A DNA stretch of 64,000 bases. Origin: CAZFVY01 sp964522665. Lineage in GTDB: Bacteria; Verrucomicrobiota; Verrucomicrobiia; Limisphaerales; CAZFVY01. The notes under the pieces are model-generated. The model had not been told where the DNA came from. It worked only from the letters and a program-made list of their open reading frames with translations, and searched no databases. The stretch covers positions 1 to 64,000 of the forward strand of contig CAZFVY010000005.1 of the NCBI GenBank assembly GCA_964522665.1, written 5' to 3'. The position numbers were made by a program, and so were the translations under genes. Shown here one piece after another: positions 20,440-28,485 of the stretch; the stretch's first letter is position 1; the number at the start of each line of letters is the position of its first letter.

Positions 20440-21213
20440 ATGATTGTAAAAAGCCAGCGCGAGTTGGACGCCATGCGGGCGGCGGGCAGAGTGGCTGGCG
20501 CGGTGTTGGATGATGTGGCGGCGTTTATCGTGCCGGGCATCGCCACGCGTGAGATTGATAATTTTGCGGCTGGCCGCATCAAGCATTACGGCGCGAAGAG
20601 CGCGTTTTTGGGCTATCGGAAGTATCCGTGCCAGATTTGCATCTCGGTGAACGAGCAAGTTGTGCATGGGCTGGCCGGAGACCGGCGGGTGCAGTTCGGT
20701 GACATCGTGAGTTTGGACGTCGGAGTCGTTTATGACGGCTTCATCGGTGACACGGCGCGGACCGTGCCGGTGGGCGGGTGCGACCCGCTGGCCCAGAAAC
20801 TTATGGACGTGACCGAGCGGGCATTGTATGAAGGTATTGCCCAGGCTGTCCTCGGCAACCGCGTGGTCGATATTTCGCGGGCCGTTCAGAATTGCGTCGA
20901 GAGCAATGGATTCAGCGTGGTGCGCGAATTTGTCGGCCACGGCGTCGGGCGCTCGGTGCATGAAGAGCCGCAAGTGCCGAATTACGTCGATGGCAAGTCG
21001 TCGCCTAAGCTGGCCTTGGGCATGACGATAGCGATTGAGCCGATGGTTAACGCCGGCGTCGCGGCGGTGGATATTTTGCGGGACGGCTGGACCGTCGTAA
21101 CGCGGGACGGGATGCCGTCCGCGCATTTTGAACATACAGTATTAATAACCGAGTCCGAACCTGAGATTTTGACGTGCCTCGAGAAGATGCCATCCAGGTT
21201 GAAGGAACGGTGA
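20440..21213 (+). CDS. map: Methionine aminopeptidase, type I
   Basis: This enzyme removes the N-terminal methionine from nascent proteins. It has 257 residues. The dinuclear metal site is complete: D93, D104, H167, E200 and E231, in the contexts SLDVGVVYDGFIGDTA, EFVGHGVG, AIEPM and HFEHTVL. There is no N-terminal zinc-finger extension. The last 40 nt overlap the start of infA in another frame. Confidence 0.97.
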   Translation: MIVKSQRELDAMRAAGRVAGAVLDDVAAFIVPGIATREIDNFAAGRIKHYGAKSAFLGYRKYPCQICISVNEQVVHGLAGDRRVQFGDIVSLDVGVVYDGFIGDTARTVPVGGCDPLAQKLMDVTERALYEGIAQAVLGNRVVDISRAVQNCVESNGFSVVREFVGHGVGRSVHEEPQVPNYVDGKSSPKLALGMTIAIEPMVNAGVAAVDILRDGWTVVTRDGMPSAHFEHTVLITESEPEILTCLEKMPSRLKER

Positions 21214-21398
21214 TTGAGATTTTGAAGAGCACGGTGTTCCGTGTTGAGTTGCCGAATCGGCATCGGATTTTGGCCCATGTAACGGGCAAGATGCGGTTGG
21301 GATTCGTCCGGTTGGAACTGGGCGCCCGGGTAACCGTAGAGATGTCGCCTTACGATTTATCGAAAGGCTGGATAACGAATAGACAAGCAGAGATTTGA
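21174..21398 (+). CDS. infA: Translation initiation factor IF-1
   Basis: This S1/OB-fold factor binds the 30S A site during initiation. The GTG at 21174 gives 74 residues starting PREDAIQVEGTV, which lines up with the family N-terminus AKEDNIEMQGTV. There is no in-frame ATG nearby, so the start lies inside map with a 40-nt overlap. The end YDLSKGWITNR matches the conserved PYDLSKGRI block. rpmJ follows 2 bp later. Confidence 0.93.
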   Translation: MPREDAIQVEGTVIEILKSTVFRVELPNRHRILAHVTGKMRLGFVRLELGARVTVEMSPYDLSKGWITNRQAEI

Positions 21399-21400
21399 TT

Positions 21401-21514
21401 ATGAAAGTTCGCGCTTCAGTTAAAAAACTTTGCGAGCACTGCAAGATTGTGCGGCGCAAAGGCGTTATACGCGTCATTTGTTCCAATGCGCGGCATAAGC
21501 AACGGCAGGGTTAA
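21401..21514 (+). CDS. rpmJ: 50S ribosomal protein L36 (zinc-binding type)
   Basis: This 37-residue protein begins MKVRASVKKLCEHCK. The zinc ligands C11, C14, C27 and H32 are all present, so it is the zinc-containing form. It fits the canonical slot between infA and rpsM. It begins 2 bp after infA and ends 15 bp before rpsM. Confidence 0.97.
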   Translation: MKVRASVKKLCEHCKIVRRKGVIRVICSNARHKQRQG

Positions 21515-21529
21515 CCTAAGAATTATTTT

Positions 21530-21925
21530 ATGGCACGCATTCTCGGAGTGGACATTCCCGGCGAAAAGCGAATCGACATCGCTTTGCGCTACATTTACGG
21601 CATCGGGCCGGTCAATGCCAAAGTGATCCTGGCCAAGGCACAGATCGATCCCGCGATCCGGGCGAAGAGCCTGGACGAACAGCAACTGTCCCAGATCGCG
21701 CACGCGATCCAGGAAGGCAAATATGTGATTGAAGGCGATCTCCGTCGTGAGCTCGGCTTGAATCTCAAGCGGCTGCAGTCGATCAAGTGCTACCGCGGCG
21801 TCCGCCATCTGCGCGGCCTGCCCGTGCGCGGTCAACGTACTTCCACCAACGCCCGCACTCGCAAGGGTCCGCGCAAGACGGTCGGCGTGCAACGCAACCC
21901 CAACGCCAAGACCGGGATTCATTGA
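21530..21925 (+). CDS. rpsM: 30S ribosomal protein S13
   Basis: This 131-residue head protein makes the intersubunit bridges and contacts P-site tRNA through its basic tail. It has the ARILGVDIPGEKRIDIALRY start and the YRGVRHLRGLPVRGQRTSTN segment, and it ends in Lys/Arg-rich residues. rpsK follows after 8 bp. Confidence 0.98.
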   Translation: MARILGVDIPGEKRIDIALRYIYGIGPVNAKVILAKAQIDPAIRAKSLDEQQLSQIAHAIQEGKYVIEGDLRRELGLNLKRLQSIKCYRGVRHLRGLPVRGQRTSTNARTRKGPRKTVGVQRNPNAKTGIH

Positions 21926-21933
21926 TTTCCTAT

Positions 21934-22566
21934 ATGTCAGAAGATACCAAGTCCAAGAAGCCCGAGCAGAAGAAGGAAGCCAAACCGGCCGCGGCCGCCG
22001 CGGGTGGAGAGGCTCCTGCCGCCGCGCCCGCCGGAGGCGATGCCAAGCCCGCGAAAGGTTCCAAGAAGCCCCTTGGTGGCGCGCCTGCTCCGGGTGCTGA
22101 TCCCGCCGCCGCCAAAGCTCCGGAAGTCCCGACCGCTGGCGCCGCGGCGCCCACCGTGGCGGAACTGTTGGGCGAAGACGCGAATCTTAAGAAGGTCATC
22201 AAGGCCAAAGGCGCGAAGAATATCACCAGCGGAATCGCCAATATTCTGGCCACGTTCAACAACACGCAAGTTACGATCACCGACATGCAGGGTAATCTCT
22301 TGGGTTGGTCGAGCGCCGGTCGAGTTGGTTTCAAAGGCTCCCGCAAGAGCACCGCGTTTGCCGCTCAACAAGTGGCGCAGGACGCCGCGCGGCAGGCGAT
22401 GTCTCACGGCATGAAGGATATTGAAGTTCGCGTGAAGGGTCCTGGCTCCGGTCGTGAATCCGCGATTCGCGCGCTCCAAGCCATCGGGCTTGAGATTACG
22501 ACGATCAAGGATGTGACGCCTATTCCCCATAACGGCTGCCGTCCGCGCAAGAAACGCCGCGTGTAA
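21934..22566 (+). CDS. rpsK: 30S ribosomal protein S11 with a long N-terminal extension
   Basis: This platform protein is normally about 129 residues but has 210 here from ATG 21934. The conserved core starts near residue 90; FNNTQVTITDMQG is at about 108-120, and the C-terminus NGCRPRKKRRV is canonical. Residues 1 to about 80 form a low-complexity Ala/Pro/Lys/Gly segment followed by a short predicted helix, TVAELLGEDANLKKVIKAKG. Starting at the core is unlikely because no ATG or GTG sits at the expected place and the frame stays open with rpsM-like spacing at 21934. The role of the extension is unknown. Confidence 0.93.
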   Translation: MSEDTKSKKPEQKKEAKPAAAAAGGEAPAAAPAGGDAKPAKGSKKPLGGAPAPGADPAAAKAPEVPTAGAAAPTVAELLGEDANLKKVIKAKGAKNITSGIANILATFNNTQVTITDMQGNLLGWSSAGRVGFKGSRKSTAFAAQQVAQDAARQAMSHGMKDIEVRVKGPGSGRESAIRALQAIGLEITTIKDVTPIPHNGCRPRKKRRV

Positions 22567-22611
22567 TCGGCCGCATTCCGTCAATTGATAATCCGAATTT
22601 AATCATTTCCT

Positions 22612-23220
22612 ATGGCTCGTTATACTGGTCCCCGCGTTCGCATCAGCCGTCGTTTCGGTTTGCCCATTTTTGGGCCGTCGAAATACCTCGAACGGAAAAA
22701 CTATGGTCCTGGCGTTCATGGGCCGAAGTCCCGCCGCAAGACGACCGACTACGGTCTCGGTCTGATCGAGAAGCAGAAGCTCCGGTATTACTACGGTCTG
22801 ATGGAACGCCAGTTCCGCGCCGTGTACGAGAAGGCCTTGAGCCGCCGCGGCGTCACGGGCGAGACCATGTTGCAGATTCTCGAAACCCGTCTGGATAGCA
22901 TCGTTTATCACCTTGGCTTCTCGAATACGCGCGCCGGCGCTCGACAGATGATCGCGCACGGTCATGTCAAAGTGAACGGCCGCAAGGTCAACATTCCGTC
23001 CTGCGCCATCAAGGTCAACGACGTCGTGGAGGTCAAGGATTCCAGCGTCTCTCGCCAGATGGCGGTCAAGGGCCTCGAATCGAGCGTCAGCCGCGCGGTG
23101 CCGGATTGGGTCACCCTCAACAAAGAGGCGTTCAAGGGCACGGTCATTCGGATCCCGACGCGGGACGAAATCCAGCCGATTGCCAACGAACAGGCCGTGG
23201 TCGAATTTTATTCCCGCTAA
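22612..23220 (+). CDS. rpsD: 30S ribosomal protein S4
   Basis: This primary 16S rRNA-binding protein has 202 residues. The S4 RNA-binding domain is visible as RLDSIVYHLGFSNTRAGARQ then HGHVKVNGRKVNIPS. The N-terminal part lacks the CxxC...C zinc site of some S4 proteins. It starts 45 bp after rpsK and is followed by a GC-rich hairpin. Confidence 0.98.
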   Translation: MARYTGPRVRISRRFGLPIFGPSKYLERKNYGPGVHGPKSRRKTTDYGLGLIEKQKLRYYYGLMERQFRAVYEKALSRRGVTGETMLQILETRLDSIVYHLGFSNTRAGARQMIAHGHVKVNGRKVNIPSCAIKVNDVVEVKDSSVSRQMAVKGLESSVSRAVPDWVTLNKEAFKGTVIRIPTRDEIQPIANEQAVVEFYSR

Positions 23221-23227
23221 CCAACCC

Positions 23228-23245
23228 GCTCCCCAACCGGGGAGC
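23228..23245 (+). terminator. GC hairpin between rpsD and rpoA (attenuator or processing site)
   Basis: A perfect 7-bp stem, GCTCCCC with GGGGAGC, closes on an AACC loop 7 bp after the rpsD stop. There is no T-tract after it, so it is unlikely to be a full Rho-independent terminator. It could reduce expression or stabilise the upstream mRNA end ahead of rpoA. Confidence 0.4.
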
Positions 23246-23324
23246 TAGAAGCAATTACATGGACTCGGCGTCGCCGGCGGGAATCGGTGACTCGGGTCAG
23301 ATTAAAATTGCGAGAAAGTAAACT

Positions 23325-24344
23325 ATGCCAGTACGTCTAGGTCCGTTTGAAATGCCGAAGCGGTTGAATAAAGAAGAGTCAACCGCGACTCCCACCTACG
23401 CCAAATTCGTCGCCGAGCCTTTTGAAACCGGGTACGGCTACACAATTGGAAATTCCTTGCGCCGCGTGCTGCTCTCCTCGTTGGAGGGCGCGGCCATCAC
23501 CTCCATCAAGATCGATGGCGCGATGCATGAATTTACCACCATCGACGGCGTGGTTGAGGATGTGACGGACATCGTTTTGAACCTAAAAAAGGTTCTCTTC
23601 AAAGCCCATTCCCGGGAAGCGAAAACGTTGCTGCTCTCGGTCAATAAGGACGGGGCGGTCACGGCGGGCGATATCAAACTGAGCACCGACCTTGACTTGG
23701 TGAATCCGGGGCAGGTGATCTGCACGTTGGACAAGAAGAAAAAATTCGAGATGGAACTCGAAGTCAAAGTGGGCCGCGGATTTTGCCCGGGCGACGAGAA
23801 TAAGAAACCCGACCAGGCGATCGGTGTGATCGCGATTGATTCGCTGTTTTCTCCGGTGACCCGCGTGCGTTACGCCGTCGAGAGCGCCCGCGTCGGCCAG
23901 CGGACTGACTATGACCGTTTGCTTTTGGAGATTTGGACCGATGGACGCATTACGCCGGATGACGCGCTGACGCAAGCGTCGGCAATCCTGCAGCATCACC
24001 TGGACGTATTCGTCGGCTACGACAAGAACGCCGTCGAATTCGAAGAGGTCGAGGACAAACAGGACGACGAGAAGAGCCGCTTGAAAAAGCTGCTCAACAT
24101 GAGCGTCAACGAAATTGAATTGAGCGTTCGCGCGGCGAACTGCTTGAACAACGCCAACATCACTACCGTCGGCCAATTGGCCATGAAGACGGAAGCGGAA
24201 ATGCTGAAATATCGCAATTTCGGCAAAAAATCCCTCAACGAAATCAAAGAGAAACTGGCTGGCTTGGGCCTGACGTTGGGCATGAATATCGACCCCTTGC
24301 TGCTTGAAGGGCCGAAAGAAGAACCCAAACCAGCCGCTGTCTGA
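23325..24344 (+). CDS. rpoA: RNA polymerase alpha subunit
   Basis: This 339-residue subunit has the assembly domain with GYTIGNSLRRVLLSS. It is connected to a C-terminal domain with LSVRAANCLNNANI, which includes the arginine used for UP-element contact. The final GKKSLNEIKEKLAGLGL helix-hairpin-helix is intact. It starts 104 bp after rpsD, and rplQ follows after 9 bp. Confidence 0.98.
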   Translation: MPVRLGPFEMPKRLNKEESTATPTYAKFVAEPFETGYGYTIGNSLRRVLLSSLEGAAITSIKIDGAMHEFTTIDGVVEDVTDIVLNLKKVLFKAHSREAKTLLLSVNKDGAVTAGDIKLSTDLDLVNPGQVICTLDKKKKFEMELEVKVGRGFCPGDENKKPDQAIGVIAIDSLFSPVTRVRYAVESARVGQRTDYDRLLLEIWTDGRITPDDALTQASAILQHHLDVFVGYDKNAVEFEEVEDKQDDEKSRLKKLLNMSVNEIELSVRAANCLNNANITTVGQLAMKTEAEMLKYRNFGKKSLNEIKEKLAGLGLTLGMNIDPLLLEGPKEEPKPAAV

Positions 24345-24353
24345 GGAATCGCC

Positions 24354-24821
24354 ATGCGCCATCTTAAGAAAACCGCTAAACTAGGCCGCACCGGCACGCA
24401 TCGTAACGCGATGCTGGCCAATATGGTTTGCAGCCTGATCATTCACAAACGCATCCAGACGACGCTGGCCAAGGCCAAAGCGGCCCGGCCGGTCGCCGAG
24501 AAGATGGTGACCCTGGGCAAGTCGGGGACGATTCATGACCGGCGCCTCGCGGTCGCGCGACTCCATCAGGAAGACGCCGTGCGCATTCTTTTCAACGAGA
24601 TCGCTCCGACGCAGAAGGAACGCCGGGGCGGATATACCCGGATCGTGAAGCTGCATGCTCGCCGTGGTGACGCGTCCAATTTGGCCATCCTGGAATGGGT
24701 TGACGCCGCGTCTTTCGGCGCGACCCCTGAATCGACTGACACCGCCGCCGCCACCGAAGCCGGGTCGGAATCGGCGACCAAGCCGCCCGCGGAAGGCGCC
24801 AAGCCTTCCGAGTCCAAGTAG
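24354..24821 (+). CDS. rplQ: 50S ribosomal protein L17
   Basis: This tunnel-exit protein has 155 residues against about 120-127 in most bacteria. The core MRHLKKTAKLGRTGTHRNAM and the RRGGYTRIVKL segment are standard. The extra length is a Thr/Ala/Glu/Ser-rich tail from about residue 122. Its TAG stop is directly followed by the GTG start of argJ. Confidence 0.97.
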   Translation: MRHLKKTAKLGRTGTHRNAMLANMVCSLIIHKRIQTTLAKAKAARPVAEKMVTLGKSGTIHDRRLAVARLHQEDAVRILFNEIAPTQKERRGGYTRIVKLHARRGDASNLAILEWVDAASFGATPESTDTAAATEAGSESATKPPAEGAKPSESK

Positions 24822-26144
24822 GTGCGCAAGCCAGCTCGCTTTCAAACGCTGCCCGGTTCCATCACGGCGCCGCAGGGTTTCTTGGCGGCAGGCGTGTACT
24901 GCGACATCAAGCGGCTCGGCACCGGCAAGGGGTCGAACAAAGGCAAGAAGCGCGATCTGGCGCTGATTGTCTCGACGGCTCCCGCCAGTGTCGCCGGCGT
25001 TTTCACCACCAATCAAGTCTGCGCCGCTCCCGTTCTCATTAGTTTGGAGCGCGCCAAGCGCGGTCTCGGCCGCGCGATCGTCGTCAATTCCGGCAACGCC
25101 AACGCCTGCACCGGGCCGCAGGGCTTGCGCGACGCTCGGGCGATGACCGAACTTACCGCGCGGCGCCTCAAGATTTCGCCGGAGGACGTGCTCGTTTGCT
25201 CGACTGGTCGGATCGGCGTCAAGATGCCGATGACCCAAGTCAGAGCGGGAATCCAAGCCGCTTCGGCCATCCTCAACGGTTCTCCAACCAGCGCTCATTG
25301 CGTCGCCGAGGCGATCATGACCAGCGATACCCGGCCGAAGGAAGTCGCGGTCGAATTCAAGCTTGGCGGTCGCCCGGTTCGGGTCGCCGGTATTTGCAAG
25401 GGCGCGGGGATGATCCAACCCACCATGAGCGCCGTCGGTCCGCAGGCTCGGAACGGGGGACTGCACGCGACGATGCTTTGTTTCCTGACGACGGACGCAG
25501 CCGTGGAAACGGCGACCTTGCGTTCCTCGTTGATTAAAGCGGTCGAACAAAGTTTCAATCGGATCACGGTCGATGGCGACATGAGTACCAATGATTCCGC
25601 CATCATTCTGGCCAATGGGGTGGCCGGGAATGAGGCGCTGGATCAGGCGGCCGCTACGGCGTCGGGCCGCGGCGATCTGGCCCAATTTCAAACGGCCTTG
25701 AATCACGTTACCCTTGAACTGGCCAAGATGATCGTGCGGGACGGCGAAGGCGCCTCGCGATTCATCACGATTCATCTGACGGGAGCCCGCACAGCCAGTG
25801 AAGCCGACGCCGCGGCTCGCGCCGTGGCCAATAGTTTGCTCGTCAAGACCAGTTGGTGCGGAGGCGACCCGAATTGGGGCCGCATTCTCGACGCGTTGGG
25901 ATATTCCGCCGCGCGAATCGCGCCGGAAAAAGTGGACGTCGGCTACAGTTTGCCCGGCGAAAAGAAGGTTGCGTTCGCGTTGAAGCGGGGCCGGCCCGCC
26001 GCGACGCCGTTCGAGGCGCTCAAGAAAATCGTGGCGCAATCGGAGTTTGATTTGCATATTGATTTACATATTGGTCCCGCCGGCGCGGTCATCTACACGG
26101 CGGATTTGACCGAAGAATATGTCGATTTCAACAAGGGCGAATAA
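24822..26144 (+). CDS. argJ: Glutamate N-acetyltransferase (ArgJ)
   Basis: This enzyme transfers acetyl from N-acetylornithine to glutamate in the cyclic arginine pathway; some members also use acetyl-CoA. It has 440 residues from GTG 24822, immediately after the rplQ stop. Family blocks are NSGNANACTGPQG (89-101), CSTGRIGVKMP and the self-cleavage site HATMLC, where T217 would become the N-terminal nucleophile of the beta chain. A 13-residue segment (203-215) lies between the GMIxP motif and ATML, which are normally nearly adjacent. The C-terminal half includes VDGDMSTNDSAIILANG. Confidence 0.95.
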   Translation: MRKPARFQTLPGSITAPQGFLAAGVYCDIKRLGTGKGSNKGKKRDLALIVSTAPASVAGVFTTNQVCAAPVLISLERAKRGLGRAIVVNSGNANACTGPQGLRDARAMTELTARRLKISPEDVLVCSTGRIGVKMPMTQVRAGIQAASAILNGSPTSAHCVAEAIMTSDTRPKEVAVEFKLGGRPVRVAGICKGAGMIQPTMSAVGPQARNGGLHATMLCFLTTDAAVETATLRSSLIKAVEQSFNRITVDGDMSTNDSAIILANGVAGNEALDQAAATASGRGDLAQFQTALNHVTLELAKMIVRDGEGASRFITIHLTGARTASEADAAARAVANSLLVKTSWCGGDPNWGRILDALGYSAARIAPEKVDVGYSLPGEKKVAFALKRGRPAATPFEALKKIVAQSEFDLHIDLHIGPAGAVIYTADLTEEYVDFNKGE

Positions 26145-26165
26145 GTCGGAGGCGTCCCGGCGTTT

Positions 26166-27041
26166 ATGCGCGAACTGATTGCCAAGGCGGCGGCGTTGAT
26201 TGAGGCGCTCCCCTATATTCAGCGGTTTCGCTCCCAAACGTTCGTCGTCAAGTACGGGGGCAGCTTCATGGATTCGCCGGACGCCGCCGTGCGGGCCGGC
26301 GTGGCGCGGGACGTGGTGTTTCTCGAGGCGGTGGGCATCAATCCGGTCGTGGTGCATGGCGGGGGCAAGGCGATCACCCGCGCGATGGACGCGGCGGGAT
26401 TGACGGCGACGTTCGTGCAGGGGATGCGCGTCACCGACGCGCCGGCGGTCGAAGTGGTCGATCGGGTGCTCTCGCGGGAGATCAATCCCGAGATCGTGAA
26501 AACGATCAATGAACTCGGCGGTCGCGCGCGCGGATTTTCGGGCGCGGAGATCTTCACCTGCCGCAAACTGGTGGGAACCGGGCCGAACGGGGAGCCAGCC
26601 GATTTGGGATTTGTCGGTGAAGTCACCGCGGTCAACGTTGCGCCGCTTCGAGAATGCATTCGCCGTGGCATCACGCCGGTGATCAGCCCGGTCGCGCGCG
26701 GTGAAGACGGTTTGATCTATAATTGCAACGCCGATACCGCGGCGGCCCAGGCGGCGATCGCCTTGAAGGCCCGGCGGTTGGTGTTCATGAGCGATGTTCC
26801 CGGCCTCTTGCGACAGCCGACCGACCCGGAAAGCGTGATTTCGATCCTGCCCATCGGCGAGGTGGATGGTTTGAAACGAACCGGCGTGGTGGACAAGGGA
26901 ATGATCCCGAAGGTCGATAGCGCCGTCGCGGCGATCAAGGCCGGTCTGGACAAGGTCTCACTTGTGGACGGCCGCATGCCGCACGCGATCTTGCTGGAGA
27001 TATTCACCGACGCCGGCGTCGGAACCGAGGTTGTGCCATGA
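26166..27041 (+). CDS. argB: Acetylglutamate kinase
   Basis: This enzyme phosphorylates N-acetylglutamate, the second step of arginine synthesis. It has 291 residues of the amino-acid-kinase fold. VVKYGG puts the phosphate-binding lysine at 29 and HGGGK lies at 64-68. An N-terminal helix of about 20 residues precedes the core, as in the hexameric arginine-sensitive enzymes; feedback control is therefore possible but not proven. It starts 21 bp after argJ and overlaps argD by 4 bp. Confidence 0.97.
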   Translation: MRELIAKAAALIEALPYIQRFRSQTFVVKYGGSFMDSPDAAVRAGVARDVVFLEAVGINPVVVHGGGKAITRAMDAAGLTATFVQGMRVTDAPAVEVVDRVLSREINPEIVKTINELGGRARGFSGAEIFTCRKLVGTGPNGEPADLGFVGEVTAVNVAPLRECIRRGITPVISPVARGEDGLIYNCNADTAAAQAAIALKARRLVFMSDVPGLLRQPTDPESVISILPIGEVDGLKRTGVVDKGMIPKVDSAVAAIKAGLDKVSLVDGRMPHAILLEIFTDAGVGTEVVP

Positions 27042-28321
27042 AAGAGATCGTGCCCGCGCCACCGGCGATCGTCCGCAATGACGTCGCCGCCGTTCAGTCG
27101 CTCTTTACTAAAAACGTGATTCCGTCCTACGCCCGCTTCGACGTGGCGTTAAGCCACGGCGCGGGCAGCTACGTCTGGGATGTCGCCGGGCGGCGCTACT
27201 TGGATCTCGGTTCGGGAATCGCCGTCTGCTGCCTCGGCCACGCCAACCCGGAAATCACGGAGGCGTTGACCGAGCAGTCGCGCAAGCTCGTTCACATTTC
27301 GAATCTTTACTACCACGAACCACAGGGCCGTCTAGCGGAGTCGCTCGCCGGCTTATTGGGGCCGGGCAAATGTTTTTTTTCCAACAGCGGCGCGGAAGCG
27401 AACGAGGGTCTTTTCAAGCTCGCCCGGAAGTTTGGGCACAGCGAGGGACGCTACGAAATTTTGACGGCATTCAATTCCTTCCACGGCCGCACGCTGGCGG
27501 GAATAGCCGCGACGGGCCAGGAGAAGGTCAAGGCCGGTTTCGCGCCCATGGTCGCTGGGTTTCGCCACATTCCTTTCAACGATCTGGCAGCCGCGTACGC
27601 GGCGATTTCGCCGGCGACGGCCGCGATCTTAATTGAAGGGATTCAAGGCGAGGGCGGGATTTCTCCGGCACGTCCGGACTATCTGCTCGGGTTGCGCCGG
27701 CTCTGCGACGAGAAGAAGCTGCTTTTGCTCATGGACGGCGTGCAGTGCGGGCACTTCCGAACCGGGCGGTTTCAAAGCTTTCAACGTTTGCTCGAAGGGA
27801 CGCCGGGCGCGGAATCGTTTACGCCGGATGGCGTTTCCATGGCCAAGTCTCTGGGCGGTGGATTTCCGATCGGCGCGTTTTGGGCGCGCCAACCGTATGC
27901 CGATCTACTGGGCGCCGGGACCCACGCCAGCACCTACGGCGGTACGCCGCTTGGTTGCGCCGTCGCGCTGAAGGTGCTCGAAGTCATCGAGCGGGAGAAA
28001 CTCGCGGACAACGCGCGGACCGTCGGACAGTTTTTGGTGGACGAACTCGAGGCTCTCGCGAAGCGTTATCCGCACGTGATCAAATCCGTGCGCGGGGTCG
28101 GCTTGATGATCGGCGTGGAGTTCAACCCGGATCTGCCGGCGTTCGGTGGCTCCGAGAAGGCGCCGTCGATTCAACTGGTCAATCGTTTGCACGTGGAAGG
28201 GTTGCTGGCGATTCCTGCGGGCAGGAGCGTTCTGCGGCTCTTGCCGCCGCTCAATTTGCGGCGCATTGAAGCGGAAGAGGGGATTGAAATCCTCGGGAAG
28301 CTGGTCGCGGCGCTGAGCTGA
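27038..28321 (+). CDS. argD: Acetylornithine aminotransferase
   Basis: This class III PLP aminotransferase makes N-acetylornithine from the semialdehyde. It has 427 residues, with the PLP lysine at K270 in SMAKSLGGGFPIGA. The phosphate cup is SNSGAEANEG. The motif usually read as DEVQTGxGRTG is MDGVQCGHFRTG here, so the residue after the PLP-ring aspartate is glycine instead of glutamate. Its ATG lies in an ATGA overlap with argB, suggesting translational coupling. argC is not in the window. Confidence 0.95.
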   Translation: MKEIVPAPPAIVRNDVAAVQSLFTKNVIPSYARFDVALSHGAGSYVWDVAGRRYLDLGSGIAVCCLGHANPEITEALTEQSRKLVHISNLYYHEPQGRLAESLAGLLGPGKCFFSNSGAEANEGLFKLARKFGHSEGRYEILTAFNSFHGRTLAGIAATGQEKVKAGFAPMVAGFRHIPFNDLAAAYAAISPATAAILIEGIQGEGGISPARPDYLLGLRRLCDEKKLLLLMDGVQCGHFRTGRFQSFQRLLEGTPGAESFTPDGVSMAKSLGGGFPIGAFWARQPYADLLGAGTHASTYGGTPLGCAVALKVLEVIEREKLADNARTVGQFLVDELEALAKRYPHVIKSVRGVGLMIGVEFNPDLPAFGGSEKAPSIQLVNRLHVEGLLAIPAGRSVLRLLPPLNLRRIEAEEGIEILGKLVAALS

Positions 28322-28485
28322 TATGTCCTCGCGAATTTCAATTTCGGAAAAAAGCCTCGTCCGCCGCGGAGCCGGACGACGAGCCAGCCGACGGAACCGG
28401 CTCGACTCTGCCGGCCGGGCGCTGAACGCTGGACCAACGATGACCCCGGAGTTCAGGCCGAGCCTGAGCGGCCGGGATTTACGAT
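28322..28485 (+). other. argD-argF spacer with hairpin and Arg-rich 59-codon ORF
   Basis: A perfect 7-bp hairpin, TCGTCCG (28357-28363) with CGGACGA (28373-28379), sits in this 164-bp spacer. An ATG-started frame runs from 28323 to 28502, has about 20% arginine and ends 17 nt inside argF. This could be an arginine-sensing leader, or only the arginine bias of GC-rich spacer DNA. No T-tract follows the hairpin. Confidence 0.2.

Noticed and set aside
21787..21933. Longer S11 start at 21787 within rpsM
   Set aside because: This extension overlaps rpsM in another frame and is Arg/Pro-rich without a start signal. ATG 21934 fits the gene spacing.
24381..26057. 558-codon minus-strand frame opposite rplQ and argJ
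   Set aside because: It is antisense to two well-conserved genes and shows no domain, only compositional bias.
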